Shown here: one piece after another, positions 26,317 to 36,600 of the stretch
How positions within the stretch are numbered: position 1 is the first letter of the stretch
Layout of the letters: each line of letters starts with the position of its first letter
Source: an uncultured Actinomycetes bacterium
GTDB taxonomy: Bacteria; Actinomycetota; Actinomycetes; Mycobacteriales; Nakamurellaceae
DNA: 46,398 nucleotides
Direction of reading: 5' to 3'
Assembly (NCBI GenBank): GCA_937926105.1
Contig: CALANS010000076.1
Coordinates: 1-46,398, forward strand
Notes under the pieces: generated by a model
Told to the model about the DNA's origin: nothing
Database searches by the model: none
Seen by the model: the letters and a program-made list of their open reading frames with translations, nothing else
Made by a program: the position numbers and the translations under genes

Positions 26317-27408
26317 TCACCCGCGCCGCTCGCCCAGGATCGACTCCACGGTCGCCGCGACGGCCGCCCGATGAATCGCGATGCGCTGGGCCAGCGGCGC
26401 CCACCGGCCGCTCTCCACGGTGATGGAGGGTCCGAACTTGGCCGAGAAACTGCTGAACTGACCCTCGGGATTTCGCCGCCCCTTGCGCTCCACCAATACA
26501 CCGGGCCTGCCCTCGGTGAAGGAATCCCGCACGCGCTCGCCCAACCGTGCGACAACATCGTCGAGCGTTGTCGGACGGGTCCCCGCCGCTTCCAGTCGAT
26601 CCATGATGGCATCCGCGTATCTGGTGGTGCGTTCGTCGGCACCATATTCCGAGACGAACAGGTAGAACGACTCGCCCTGTCCCTCGTGCAGATCCAGGAT
26701 CGCGTAGGGATTGACGGACTCGGCGAACTCGGCCACCAACCGGACCTCGGTCGGCGCGTCTGGCTGACCGAATCGCCGGTTCATGTCACGTACCAGCCCC
26801 TCAGCGGAGATCTCCGCGCTGAAAGCTCGCTCGAAATCGCCCACGTCTTCAGACGTCGGCCCAGCGTTAGACGGATAGAACACCCGACGCCCCGTCAACT
26901 TCGCCACCAGGTGAGGCTCGGCCGCCAACAATTGGTTCAGCCGCGCCTCGATGAGCCGCGGTCCGGCCGGCGGATCCGCCGGCAACATGCTGGCGGCCAG
27001 CGCCTGCCCGAGGTCCACCAGGACGAAGTCTGCCTCCTGCGCGACCACATCGACAGCATGGTCGGTCAGAAACCGGTGTAGCTGGTCGTGGTTGGCCAGC
27101 GTCGGTCGAACGCCCGTGACCCGTTCCAGGCAACGCTCCATGCCCTCGAAGGCGAACGGATCGCGCAGCGGGACGACAGTGAGATCGAGCGCACTGTCCC
27201 AGTTGACCAGGGTCTCCACGGCCCCGTACACCCCGGACGGCTCTCCCGCGTGGGCGCCGGAGGTAATCATCAGCTCCGGTCCGGTGCCCGGGCCGCGACG
27301 TGCGGCGATCACTGGGTCGCCGAACTCGGTCTCACCCAGGGTGATGACTGGCACACCCGCCGCGTCAATCCGCGCCGAAACGTCCGCCACAGTGGACAGC
27401 CGCTGCAT
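26317..27408 (-). CDS. M14-type zinc deacylase (succinylglutamate desuccinylase/aspartoacylase-like)
   Basis: 363 residues. Zinc ligands are visible as GAHAGEP (His53, Glu56) and LDLHEGQG (His241). The substrate carboxylate-binding DMNRRF is at 208-213, and the catalytic Glu is probably Glu332 in TVESGRW. The family cleaves amide bonds in N-acyl amino acids or C-terminal peptide bonds in the cytoplasm; no signal peptide is present. It sits between the binding protein and OppD genes, so it probably hydrolyses the imported compound. Its stop lies 7 nt before oppD and its start 1 nt after the binding-protein stop. Confidence 0.82.
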   Translation of the reverse strand: MQRLSTVADVSARIDAAGVPVITLGETEFGDPVIAARRGPGTGPELMITSGAHAGEPSGVYGAVETLVNWDSALDLTVVPLRDPFAFEGMERCLERVTGVRPTLANHDQLHRFLTDHAVDVVAQEADFVLVDLGQALAASMLPADPPAGPRLIEARLNQLLAAEPHLVAKLTGRRVFYPSNAGPTSEDVGDFERAFSAEISAEGLVRDMNRRFGQPDAPTEVRLVAEFAESVNPYAILDLHEGQGESFYLFVSEYGADERTTRYADAIMDRLEAAGTRPTTLDDVVARLGERVRDSFTEGRPGVLVERKGRRNPEGQFSSFSAKFGPSITVESGRWAPLAQRIAIHRAAVAATVESILGERRG

Positions 27409-27409
27409 C

Positions 27410-28918
27410 TCAGTTCCCCTCGCGTACCTGAGCCAGCAGGAAGTTCTCGTCTGGTCGGGCTTCGAACTTCACTCCTGTCCGCTGGGCATACAGCGAGGGC
27501 TGCCGCCACAGGAACAGCCAGGGCGCCTGCTCGTGCACGTACTGCTGTAGCTCGTTCACCAGCGGCTTCCGCTTGTCGTCGTCCATCTCGCTGCCCAGCT
27601 CGGCAAGCTTCGACTCGAATGTTTCGTCCTTCCATCCGTTTCGTGAGATCGAATCCAGGGCCCATCGCAGTTCGCCCTCGCCGTCGAAGAACCCGCCGAG
27701 CGCCTGGAAGGTCGCCTCCTTGGTCGAACCGTTCTGGCGCGCCGCCTCCAGCACCGAGAAGTCGACAGTCTCGACCTTGGTGGGCAGGCCGGCGTCCGTC
27801 AGGTAGCTGGCAATGGCCTCGCAGATCTCCTTTTCCCTGACGTACCGACCGGTGGTGGTCTGGATGGTGATCTGCTGGCCGTCCACCCCTGCCTCTCGCA
27901 GCAAGGCGCGGGCCTTGTCCGGGTCGTACGGGTACGGCTTGACATCCGGATTGTCGTTGGGTGGCATGGCGATCCCGCCATACACTTCGGCGAACCCGCC
28001 CAACAGATTCTTGTTGATCGAGTCCTTGTCGACGGCATAGTTCACCGCCAGCCGTGCCTTGAGATTGTCGAACGGTGGCCTGCTGCAGGTCAACGTGAGC
28101 ATGTTGTCGCGCCCGGTGGGCGCCTGTAGCAACTCCACCTTGGAACTGGATTGAATCTGCTGAACCTGGTCGATCGGAACGCCTTGGATCACGTCGGCGG
28201 AGCCGGCCAGCAACTCGGATACTCGGGTGGATGCCTCCGGGACGGCACGGATGACTGCCTTCTTGACGACCGGGGCTTCGTCCCAGTAGTCGTCGTTAGC
28301 CGCTAGCTCGAACTTGCCGCCGCGAGTGTAGGACGTCACCCGGTAGGCTCCGGTGCCCGAGATCTTCGCCGGATCCTGGATGGGGTCTTTGCTGCCCTGG
28401 TAGACGGTGGGGTCGAGTATCAGGACCAACCGCAGTCGTTGCGCCAGCAGCGGGGTCGGCTCCTTGAGCTTGAGGTCGACCGTGTAGTCGTCGATCACGT
28501 CGAGACCGGCGTATGGGATATCGCTGGTAGCAGCACGGTTCTGCGTCTGCACGCTGAACATCCGCTCGAACGAGACCTGTACAGCCGACGCGTCGAATGC
28601 TGTTCCGGAGTGGAACTTGACGCCCTTGCGCAGATGCATGGTGAATGTCGTCGAGTCCTTCCACTCCCATGTCTCGGCCAGCCTGCCCCACAGCTGGTTG
28701 GAGGAGTCCCGGTAGATAAGCGGGTCGAACACCTGGAGCAGGTAGTTCCAGTCAGGTGTCGAGTAGCCGAAGGTCGGGTCCAGGGTCGTCGCCTCGGCGC
28801 TGGTGATCACTGTCAGTGCCGATCCGCCGGCTGCCTTGTCTCCGCTACCGCAGGCGGACAACCACGCTGCAAGCGGTACGGCGCCGGCAGCTTTGAGAAA
28901 TGTTCTACGGGTGGGCAT
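27410..28918 (-). CDS. ABC transporter substrate-binding lipoprotein (SBP family 5)
   Basis: 502 residues. A twin-arginine signal RRTFLK ends in lipobox LSAC (Cys23), so it is probably exported folded by Tat and lipid-anchored. The mature part opens with LTVITSAEATTLDP and contains the family marker LAETWEWKDSTTFTMHLRKG, with later GVDGQQITIQTT, all typical of peptide/nickel-type binding proteins. It should give the importer its specificity. SBP family 5 members bind dipeptides, oligopeptides, opines or sugars, so the ligand stays open. Confidence 0.93.
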   Translation of the reverse strand: MPTRRTFLKAAGAVPLAAWLSACGSGDKAAGGSALTVITSAEATTLDPTFGYSTPDWNYLLQVFDPLIYRDSSNQLWGRLAETWEWKDSTTFTMHLRKGVKFHSGTAFDASAVQVSFERMFSVQTQNRAATSDIPYAGLDVIDDYTVDLKLKEPTPLLAQRLRLVLILDPTVYQGSKDPIQDPAKISGTGAYRVTSYTRGGKFELAANDDYWDEAPVVKKAVIRAVPEASTRVSELLAGSADVIQGVPIDQVQQIQSSSKVELLQAPTGRDNMLTLTCSRPPFDNLKARLAVNYAVDKDSINKNLLGGFAEVYGGIAMPPNDNPDVKPYPYDPDKARALLREAGVDGQQITIQTTTGRYVREKEICEAIASYLTDAGLPTKVETVDFSVLEAARQNGSTKEATFQALGGFFDGEGELRWALDSISRNGWKDETFESKLAELGSEMDDDKRKPLVNELQQYVHEQAPWLFLWRQPSLYAQRTGVKFEARPDENFLLAQVREGN

Positions 28919-28957
28919 CGGTGCTCCTAACTGAGTGTGGACATTGAGGTGATTGGA

Positions 28958-29800
28958 CTATGCGGTTGGCAGGCGCGGATCCAGATAGTCGCGAAGCCAG
29001 TCGCCGAACAGATTGATGCCAAGTACGGTGACGACGATCGCCAGGCCAGGGAAGGTCTCCACCCACCAGGCTGCCTGAAGGAGATCGCGGCCATCCGCCA
29101 ACATCGACCCCCAGCTCGGGGTGCTCGCGTCGACCCCGAGTCCTAGGAACGACAGAGAAGCCTCGATCAGGATATTCGTCGCCGCGACGAACGAGGCGAC
29201 CACCAGGACCGGGGCGAGCACATTGGGAAGGACGTGGCGGGCCAGTATCTGCGCCCGGCCGACACCTATCGCACGGGCAGACAACACGAACTCCCGTTCC
29301 CGAATGGACATGGCTTCCCCACGGACGATTCGGCAGAAGCTCACCCAGTTCGCAATGCCCAGGACCAGGATCAGCTGAGTGACACCGCCTCCCAGCGTCG
29401 CCAGCACGGTCAGCGCCAGCAAGATGAAGGGGAATGCCAGCTGCACGTCCGCAAAGCGCATGATGACTACGTCCGCGACGCCACGGAAGTAGCCGGCAAC
29501 CACGCCGGCAACGACACCGATGACCATCGACAAGAGCGCCGGAAGCACACCGACAAGCAACGAAACTCGCGCACCATAGATGAGGCGGGACAATACGTCC
29601 CGACCCAGAGAGTCGGTACCCAACAGGTGACTCATGGAGGGCGACTGGAGACGTTGTTCCAACGCGACCACATTCGGATCGTGCGGAGCGATGAACGGTG
29701 CGAGCACGGCCACCAATACGAAGAGCGACACAATGGCCAGGCCGATTGCGCCTGAGCGTTGCCGGCGTAGGGACCGCGTCAGTGACTTTACGGTGAGCAT
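28958..29800 (-). CDS. ABC transporter permease (OppC/DppC type)
   Basis: 280 residues with an N-terminal OppC_N helix followed by the periplasmic loop phrase HLLGTDSLGRDVLSRLIYGAR, then five helices. The cytoplasmic EAA-like loop reads EFVLSARAIGVGRAQILARHVLPN. The ATG overlaps the dppB stop (TAATG). Partner of the DppB-type permease. Confidence 0.94.
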   Translation of the reverse strand: MLTVKSLTRSLRRQRSGAIGLAIVSLFVLVAVLAPFIAPHDPNVVALEQRLQSPSMSHLLGTDSLGRDVLSRLIYGARVSLLVGVLPALLSMVIGVVAGVVAGYFRGVADVVIMRFADVQLAFPFILLALTVLATLGGGVTQLILVLGIANWVSFCRIVRGEAMSIREREFVLSARAIGVGRAQILARHVLPNVLAPVLVVASFVAATNILIEASLSFLGLGVDASTPSWGSMLADGRDLLQAAWWVETFPGLAIVVTVLGINLFGDWLRDYLDPRLPTA

Positions 29801-30714
29801 TAGGTACGCACCCGCGGATCAATGACCGCATAGATGAGGTCTACCAATAGGTTCACTACTACGAACACCAGTGCCATGAACGTCACGATGGTCTGGAGCA
29901 GTGGGAAATCCTTCGTCGTGATCGACTGCACTGCCAGGCTGCCCAACCCCGGCCAGGCAAATACCGTCTCGATCACCACCGCTCCGCCGAGAAAGGCGCC
30001 GAGCTGCAGGCCGGTCTGAGTCACCACCGGGCGGAGGCTGTTCTTGAGCACGTGTTTGAACAGCACGACACGTTCGCGCAGGCCCTTGGCCCGCGCCGTC
30101 TTGACGTAATCCTCGCCCAGTACTTCCAACGCGGCCGAGCGGCCGAGTCGGACATTCTGCGACAACGGCAAGGTCATCAGGGTTATTGTCGGCAATACAT
30201 AGCTCCGCCAAGAGTCTTGGCCCGAAACCGGCAGCCACTGCAGGTTGACTCCGAGCACCAGGATCAGCATCAGGCCAAGCCAGAAGGCGGGCGTGGCCTG
30301 GCCCAGTAGGCCAATTCCGGAGGCGACGGTGTCCGCCCATGAGTTCCGACGACTCGCCGCGTAGATCCCCAGCGGCACGGCGATGAGCAGCGAGAGTGTC
30401 AGGCTGAGCGCCGCCAGTTCCATCGTTGCCGGCATACGGTCCAGGACCAGGCCCACATTGGATTCCTTGAAGTACAGCGATTGTCCGAAGTCGCCGTGCA
30501 CTGCGCGGGATATGAAGTCCCAGTATTGGACGAGCAGCGGCCGATCGAAGCCCATCTTCTGGGAGAAGGCGGCGATCTCCTGCGACGTCGCTCCCTCACC
30601 GAGCATCAGTGCGGCGGGGTTGCCGGTCAGGAACACTGCGGCGAACGACAGGAAGGTGACGCCGACCATGACTACGACGCTCTGGAGCAGCCGCGAGCCG
30701 ATAGTCCGGAGCAT
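29800..30714 (-). CDS. ABC transporter permease (OppB/DppB type)
   Basis: 304 residues. The first helix is followed by a long external loop with GEGATSQEIAAFSQKMGFDRPLL and GDFGQSL, hallmarks of DppB. Five further helices and the EAA loop (LGEDYVKTARAKGLRERVVLFKHVLKN) complete it. It follows the threonine-synthase-like gene by 38 nt on the same strand. Confidence 0.94.
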   Translation of the reverse strand: MLRTIGSRLLQSVVVMVGVTFLSFAAVFLTGNPAALMLGEGATSQEIAAFSQKMGFDRPLLVQYWDFISRAVHGDFGQSLYFKESNVGLVLDRMPATMELAALSLTLSLLIAVPLGIYAASRRNSWADTVASGIGLLGQATPAFWLGLMLILVLGVNLQWLPVSGQDSWRSYVLPTITLMTLPLSQNVRLGRSAALEVLGEDYVKTARAKGLRERVVLFKHVLKNSLRPVVTQTGLQLGAFLGGAVVIETVFAWPGLGSLAVQSITTKDFPLLQTIVTFMALVFVVVNLLVDLIYAVIDPRVRT

Positions 30715-30752
30715 TATGGCTCAGGCCCTTGGCGAGTGGGGCGCCGCCGACA

Positions 30753-31973
30753 TCATGGCATCAGACTCGTGATGTCGTCGTCGACGCCCAGCAGCGGAGG
30801 ATCGGCAGTGATGGCGTTGGGGTATTTGGGAAGCGCTCCCGTGTTGAGTACCAGCACCTCTTCGTTCCCGTCCAACCAACCCGTGGACCGCAGTTGCTTG
30901 ACCGCAGCAAGAGTGGCGGCACCCTCCGGACAGAACATGACTCCGTCCGATTCGGCACAGCTCACCAACTCTCGCCGAATTGCTTCGTCGGTGACCGCCA
31001 CTGCGCACCCACCCGTGGAGCGCAAGGCGTCCAGGATGAGGAAGTCCCCAATGGCGGAGCCGACGTTGATCCCGAACGCAAGCGTGTGCCCGTGTACCCA
31101 CGGCTCGGCCGTTGCCGCACCGGTGTCGAAAGCCCGCACGATGGGCGCGCATCCCTCGGCCTGAACGGCGACAAGCTTGGGCAGTCGTTCGCCGATCCAG
31201 CCGACAGCCTGCAGTTCTTGCAGCGCCTTGTGAATGCCGATCAGGCCGACGCCGCCGCCCGTGGGATAGACGATCACGTCGGGAACACGCCACCCCAACT
31301 GTTCCGCAATCTCGAAGCCCATGGTCTTTTTTCCCTCGAGCCGGTACGGCTCCTTGAGGGTAGCGACCGGGAACCAGTCTCGGCGGGCGACCAGCCGTTC
31401 GACGATTCGGCCGGCATCACCGATGAGGCCGTCGACCAGGAAGAGCTGGCCCCCGGTCACGACGCACTCTTTTCGCGCCATTTCGGGCGCGTTCTCCGGC
31501 ATCACGATGAGCGCATCCATGCCCGCCCGGGCAGCGTATGCAGACCAGGCCGCTCCGGCGTTCCCGTTAGTGGGCATCGCGATCCGCGAGATTCCCAGTT
31601 CTTTCGCGCGCGAGATCCCGACGGCGGCACCTCTGCCCTTGAACGACCCGGTGGGCAGCAGCCCTTCGTCCTTCACCGACAGGTTCTCGACGCCGATCTT
31701 CCGGCCATACCTAGACAGCGGGAGGACCGGCGTCATCCCCTCACCCATGGTGACGACCGCACCCGGCGAACCCACCGGGAGCAGCGCGTGGTAGCGCCAC
31801 AGCGATGCTGGCTCCGCGTCCAGCGAAGCCCTGGTGACTTCGCGCCGCACCTGCGCGAGGTCGTACCTGGCCAGGAGCGGCGAGCCGCATTCGCATAACC
31901 GTTGCGGCACTGCGGCATCCCACTGACGTCCGTCCTTCGGGCACTGCAGGTGAGTGAGGTAACTGAAGGGCAT
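30753..31973 (-). CDS. threonine synthase-like PLP-dependent enzyme (fold type II)
   Basis: 406 residues. An N-terminal zinc-ribbon-like part (Cys11, Cys27, Cys29) is followed by the PLP lysine Lys112 in PTGSFKGRG, the Asn-containing PTNGNAGAAWSAYA, and the phosphate-binding YPTGGGVG. The family includes threonine synthase, threonine dehydratase and other beta-elimination or replacement enzymes. As the first gene of a transport and catabolism operon with no hom or thrB nearby, it more likely acts on a hydroxy- or acylated amino acid than in threonine biosynthesis; that is inference. The start is supported by GGAG 4 nt upstream. Confidence 0.82.
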   Translation of the reverse strand: MPFSYLTHLQCPKDGRQWDAAVPQRLCECGSPLLARYDLAQVRREVTRASLDAEPASLWRYHALLPVGSPGAVVTMGEGMTPVLPLSRYGRKIGVENLSVKDEGLLPTGSFKGRGAAVGISRAKELGISRIAMPTNGNAGAAWSAYAARAGMDALIVMPENAPEMARKECVVTGGQLFLVDGLIGDAGRIVERLVARRDWFPVATLKEPYRLEGKKTMGFEIAEQLGWRVPDVIVYPTGGGVGLIGIHKALQELQAVGWIGERLPKLVAVQAEGCAPIVRAFDTGAATAEPWVHGHTLAFGINVGSAIGDFLILDALRSTGGCAVAVTDEAIRRELVSCAESDGVMFCPEGAATLAAVKQLRSTGWLDGNEEVLVLNTGALPKYPNAITADPPLLGVDDDITSLMP

Positions 31974-32003
31974 CTGCTCCGCTTCCGACGTAGAGTGGGC
32001 ATG

Positions 32004-32032
32004 ACGCTATCGAATCTTTAATTGAAAATCAA
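32004..32032 (-). promoter_or_regulatory. promoter with overlapping palindrome for the catabolic operon
   Basis: Reading the minus strand, TTGATT (32027-32032) and TAGCGT (32004-32009) are separated by 17 nt and fit -35/-10 hexamers, placing the transcript start about 25 nt before the first gene. The -35 overlaps the 11-bp palindrome TTGAAAATCAA (32022-32032), a plausible operator for the divergent GntR regulator. The 334-nt divergent gap 31974-32307 is locally AT-rich only here; the rest shows no other feature. Confidence 0.5.
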
Positions 32033-32307
32033 GAGTGGTCCACATCACGCTTCGCCGGTGTTGCACGGCGGCATCGGCCCCGTCGCTGACACCGCCTGAC
32101 CTGGCGAGGTTGCTTCCGGCGACGGGCTCACCCGAAGGATGGCCCGCGTACCGGTCGGCTCGGTGGGCGCTCCCCATGTCATCATCGGAGCGCCGCCACC
32201 ATCAATTGGAGTCTAGTAGGCGGCACGATGGAGAGGAGCCAGGATATGCTGTCGACGCGGCACGCTCATTGGTCCTCCGCGTTCGCGCTGCCGTAAGGAG
32301 CTCTCGC

Positions 32308-32973
32308 ATGATGCCGGTACGGCGCGATACCCTGGTACGCCAGGCCTACGATGCTATTCGCGGTGCTATTGTCGAAGGCCGATTCCTTCCCGGGACCAAA
32401 CTTACCGTCAGGCCGCTAACGGATGAGCTCGGATTGTCCCCGACGCCGATTAAACTCGCACTCGAAGCGTTGGCCCGCGATGGCATCGTCAGTGCCTCCC
32501 CGCGTCGTGGCCATTTCGTCCCGACGTTTGATGTGAAGGACATCAAAGAAATCTTCACGCTGCGCACGGCGCTGGACCGACTTGCAGCAGAGCTGGCTGC
32601 TAGCCGGCTAGACCGTCAGGAATTGGTAACTGAACTTGAGGAGAACGTTCGGCTGCAGCGCAGGTCGGTTCAGGACGGCGATCTAGCACGCTATGCCGAT
32701 CTCAATAATGAGTTTCATCAGGCGATCTGGATCGGTTCCGAGAACAGTCGACTGATTCGCGTCTCGGATAGCATATACGGGCAGGTTCGGCTATTGGTCA
32801 GCACATCGGCCGGCCGACCTGGGCGACCGCAGCAGGCGGTGCGTGAGCATGCCCAGATCGTCAAGGCAATCCGGCTGGGTGACGCCGCGACCGTCGTCAA
32901 CAGCGTCTCGGTGCACACCAGGCATTCCGAGCAAGCTCTCCTGGAGGGACTCGGGCTCGGCAAACAGAGTTGA
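32308..32973 (+). CDS. GntR-family regulator, FCD (FadR) subfamily
   Basis: 221 residues. The N-terminal winged helix (YDAIRGAIVEGRFLPGTKL, then LGLSPTPIKLALEALARDGIV) is followed by an all-helical FCD ligand domain with metal-ligand His residues in NEFHQAIW, REHAQIVKAI and HTRHSEQAL. FCD regulators typically sense carboxylates or amino acids and repress a divergent catabolic operon, which fits this location. AAGGAG lies 8 nt before ATG 32308; the longer upstream frame is not coding. Confidence 0.9.
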   Translation: MMPVRRDTLVRQAYDAIRGAIVEGRFLPGTKLTVRPLTDELGLSPTPIKLALEALARDGIVSASPRRGHFVPTFDVKDIKEIFTLRTALDRLAAELAASRLDRQELVTELEENVRLQRRSVQDGDLARYADLNNEFHQAIWIGSENSRLIRVSDSIYGQVRLLVSTSAGRPGRPQQAVREHAQIVKAIRLGDAATVVNSVSVHTRHSEQALLEGLGLGKQS

Positions 32974-33064
32974 ATGTGCCCAGAAGGTTGTCCCGCGTTG
33001 CGCGACGACCCTACCTCGACGCTACATGTACCGTCGACCGATCCATCGCGGCACGGCGAGAGTT

Positions 33065-33580
33065 GTGCTGACGCCACGCGCTTCGTTGATCCGCCACCCC
33101 GGCGCCACCGAACACACCCGGGTCGGTGAACAAAGGATCATGCATCGGCGCGAATTCAACGCACCCGCCCTCCTGGTGCAGCGTGCGCACACCGACCCTG
33201 ACCTGTTCACCCGGTGGATGGGCCCGCGCGGCACCACCGTCCGGCTGGACCACTTCGACGCCACCACCGGAGGGGCGTTCCGCTACCTCGTGCAGGCTCC
33301 CAGCGGCGATCGTTGGGCCTTTCGCGGCTCCTACCACCTGGTCGACAACGGCATCATCGTGCACACCTGGGAATACGAGGCCGAACCTGGAATCACCCTG
33401 GAAACGCTGCGATTCTCCGAACTACCGGGCAGCCGCAGCACGCTCGAGATCACCTCGACCTACACCTCCCGGCAGGCCTGCGACGCCATGCTCGCCAGTG
33501 GGATGGATGCCGGCATGGACGAAGACTTCGAACGGCTCGACTCCATCCTCCAGACGGTCCCGGCCAGCAACGACGACTGA
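33065..33580 (+). CDS. SRPBCC / AHSA1-family protein
   Basis: About 171 residues of the START/Bet v1-like fold. The strand HRREFNAPALLVQRAHTDPDLFTRWMGP and the phrase GAFRYLVQAPSGDRWAFRGSYHLV are typical of the AHSA1/activator-of-Hsp90-like group, with a final helix ending DEDFERLDSIL. The ligand is unknown. I extend it to GTG 33065 because the first conserved strand (TRVGEQRI) begins before the internal ATG at 33140. That ATG would give 146 aa. It converges with the large SARP regulator and has no obvious link to either island. Confidence 0.75.
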   Translation: MLTPRASLIRHPGATEHTRVGEQRIMHRREFNAPALLVQRAHTDPDLFTRWMGPRGTTVRLDHFDATTGGAFRYLVQAPSGDRWAFRGSYHLVDNGIIVHTWEYEAEPGITLETLRFSELPGSRSTLEITSTYTSRQACDAMLASGMDAGMDEDFERLDSILQTVPASNDD

Positions 33581-33628
33581 ACGGATGCGACTCACCATCA
33601 CGGTCATCCCTCGCCGGCCGTGCCCGGC

Positions 33629-36600
33629 TCAGCCGGCGGACGCGCGCGGAGTCGGCAGCGCCACGGCGGCGTCGTCTCGATCCGGGTAGCACAGTCGATG
33701 CAACAGGCCCAGGCGCCGATCCGTCGAGTCGGCCCGATGGCGAGCCGCAAGCGCCTCCGCACGGTCGCGCGAGCCTCCGCGCCGGTCCAACGCATCGGCC
33801 AGCAGCCGCCGGACGACCGGCTGGTGCAGCATCCCGTGCACCTCGTCGAGCTCATTGACGGCGCAGCGAAGCGAGGCGATTCCCCCGTCGATGTCACCCA
33901 GTTCGAGCTCCAGCTCGCCGATCGACTGGTCTGCGGCGCCCCAGTACTGACCGAACCGGAAGATCCCATGTTCGCCGCGATGTGGCAGCAATAGCCGCAG
34001 ACAGGGCTCGAGTCCCACCTCATGCCCGGACCGCACACACGCGTCGGTCAACAGCATCAGCCTGGGCAGCAGGTCGCTCTCCGGAATGTCGGCGTCACGG
34101 ACCTCGTCGAGCAGGTCATCACACAGGTCGCGGGCGCGCCGCTGCTCGCCGCCGAGGGACAGCATGTAGGCGGTCACATACCGCATGATCGGGTGTCTAC
34201 TGGCCCACGTCGGATTGGTGATCTCGGGGGAATGCTGCGCCGCCGGCAGCTGGTTGCGCACCAGGGCGAGCATCGTGCGCTGTCCGTAGAAACTGGCCAT
34301 TCGCCGGGCGTTCTCGGCCGGATCCGGATGCCGGGGAGCGGCCAGCGCCTGGTCGATCAGGTGCTGCGCTCTGCGGAGCCTGCCGGTGGCCGTCAGCGTG
34401 GCGATGCGCCACTGGCTGATATCGAACTGGGTCTGGTCGTCGGCGTGGCTGGGCGGCACGGGGCACGGCGGCGGGTCGTCCAGGGCACGCTGCCCGGCCG
34501 CCACGCCGCTCACCCATAGCCGCAGCCACACCGCGACCGGGTCCGCGGTCGGGTCGTCCGACAGCCGGCGAGCGAGGGTCAACTGGTCGGAGACGGTCCG
34601 GTGTTCCCACACCGCCAGTTGCAGCCCCGCCGCCAGATCCGGTTCCCGCCGGTCGATCTCGGCCAATAGCTGCTCGGCGCGATGCGGACGATACACCTGC
34701 ACCGCCGCGAGCGCCTCGCCCACCAGACCGGGGCAGTCGCGCAATCTCCCGGAGGCCGTCGCATCGTCCAGGGCGGCCGCCAAGTTGTCGGCCACCTGGG
34801 GCCGGGCACGACGAGCGAACTGGGTACGCAGCGCGCCCAGCGCAGCGAAGATCCACGCCCGGGTCAACCCGGCGTCCTGGGCGAATGCCCGCTGCGACTC
34901 GTACAGCTCGTTGGCCTCGGCCAGATCACCGGCGGCGGCAGCAGCCCCGGCCGCCGCGCCGAGGATGTCCGCCACGCTTCGCCGGTGGTCGGCGTCCGGA
35001 TCCATGGCCAGATGGTCCAGGGCCGACCGATAATGGCCGAGAGCCTGGGCGAAATCCAGTTGCACGCTCGCGGCATGGGCGGCGGCGACAAGCGTCTCGA
35101 CGACCTCACCGGTGGTGATCTCCGGCCAGCCACGGGTGTAGTGGTGCGCCAGCAGGTCGGCCGGGCACCGGCGGCCCAGCGCGATCCGGCCGAGCGCGCG
35201 GCCGATCTCGGCATGCGCCACGGTGCGACGCTCGGCGGGCATCCGCCGGTACAGGTGCTCGCGAACCAGGGTGTGCACGAACGCGAACTCCCCCACCGAC
35301 TCTCGAACGGGTTCGATGAGCCCGAGGCGGGTCGCGGCCGCCAGCAGGTCGATCCAGATCGGCCGGGCCTGGCGCAGCGGGCCGGTCAGCGCGGCGAGCA
35401 CCGCCACACCGAACTGATCACCGACGACCGCGGCCACCTCCAGGGCGGCGTGGACGTCCTGGGGGATGATCCGCAGGTGCGCACCGATCGCCGCCTCGAC
35501 ATCCTCCGGCGGCCGATCCGGGCGCGCGGCGCCCGACTGTCGCATCTGCCGCAGGTACAAGGGGTTTCCGCCCGTGAGCCGGTGCATCTGCACCGCCTGG
35601 GCAGCGCCGGGGTCGGCGCCGATCAGTTCGGCGACCGACTGCACGCCGAGCCCGCGCAACCTCAGGTGGCGGCTTACGTGCGGCGCAAGACCATCGGGGA
35701 TCACCCCCTCACGCGTCGTGGCCAGCAGCACCACCGGCAGATCGACCGCTCCGGCCAGCACGGCCGCGAGCGCGGCGACGGTCTCGCCGGGCGCCCAGTG
35801 CAGATCCTCGACATGCAGTACCAGTCCGGAACTTTCGGCCATCGAATGCACCCGGTCCAGCAGCGACGCTTGGATCTGTCCGGCGTCGTCCAGGGCGGCC
35901 GCACCGCCGGACAACACCTCCGCCAATGCGCCGTCACCCGACCCGGCGACCAGGGGGGCGAGCGGGGCGTAAGGCAGCGTCCGACGAGGATCGCAGGCCA
36001 GCCGCACCACCCGCGGAGCCGGCTGCCCGCCGGCGATGGCCGACAGCACCGCACGGGCCAGGGTCGACTTCCCAATGCCCGGTTCGCCGCTGAGGACGAC
36101 GGCCGCCGATCGGCGAGCGGCCAGTGCGGCGGTAACGGATGACACGGCGTCGTCCCACTCGCGGGCCCGCCCCACCATGTCGTCGTGGCCCGGGGGCCGC
36201 CCGCCCACCCGCTGGGTCGGCAGGGCCGACCGTGGCGTGGATGGGTGGGACCGGGCGGCTGCCGGCCCCGTAGCATTCGACAGCCGCGCCGCGGCGCGCT
36301 CCAGATCCGGCCCCGGCTCGACGCCCTGCTCGGTCAACACCCGCCGAGCGCTGTCGTAGACCCGCAAACCGTCGGCAACCGCCCCGGTCTCCAGCTGGCA
36401 GTCGATGAGTTGGGCCTGGCTGTGCTCCCATTCCGGGCGGATGGCCACCACCCGTTCCAGCAGCTCGATGGCCGCGCTGTGTCGCCCGGACTGCGCGAGA
36501 ATCTGCGCCAGCCGGTCCATCGCACCCAGGCGCAGCTCGACCAGCCGGATCCGCTCCGGTTCCGGCACCGCCGGATCGGGCCCCTGCGGATCTCGCCAGA

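Noticed and set aside
22578..32973. Ectoine degradation cluster
   Set aside because: An M14 deacylase and a threonine-type PLP enzyme are suggestive, but ectoine hydrolase (DoeA), the aminotransferase DoeD and a MocR-type regulator are absent.
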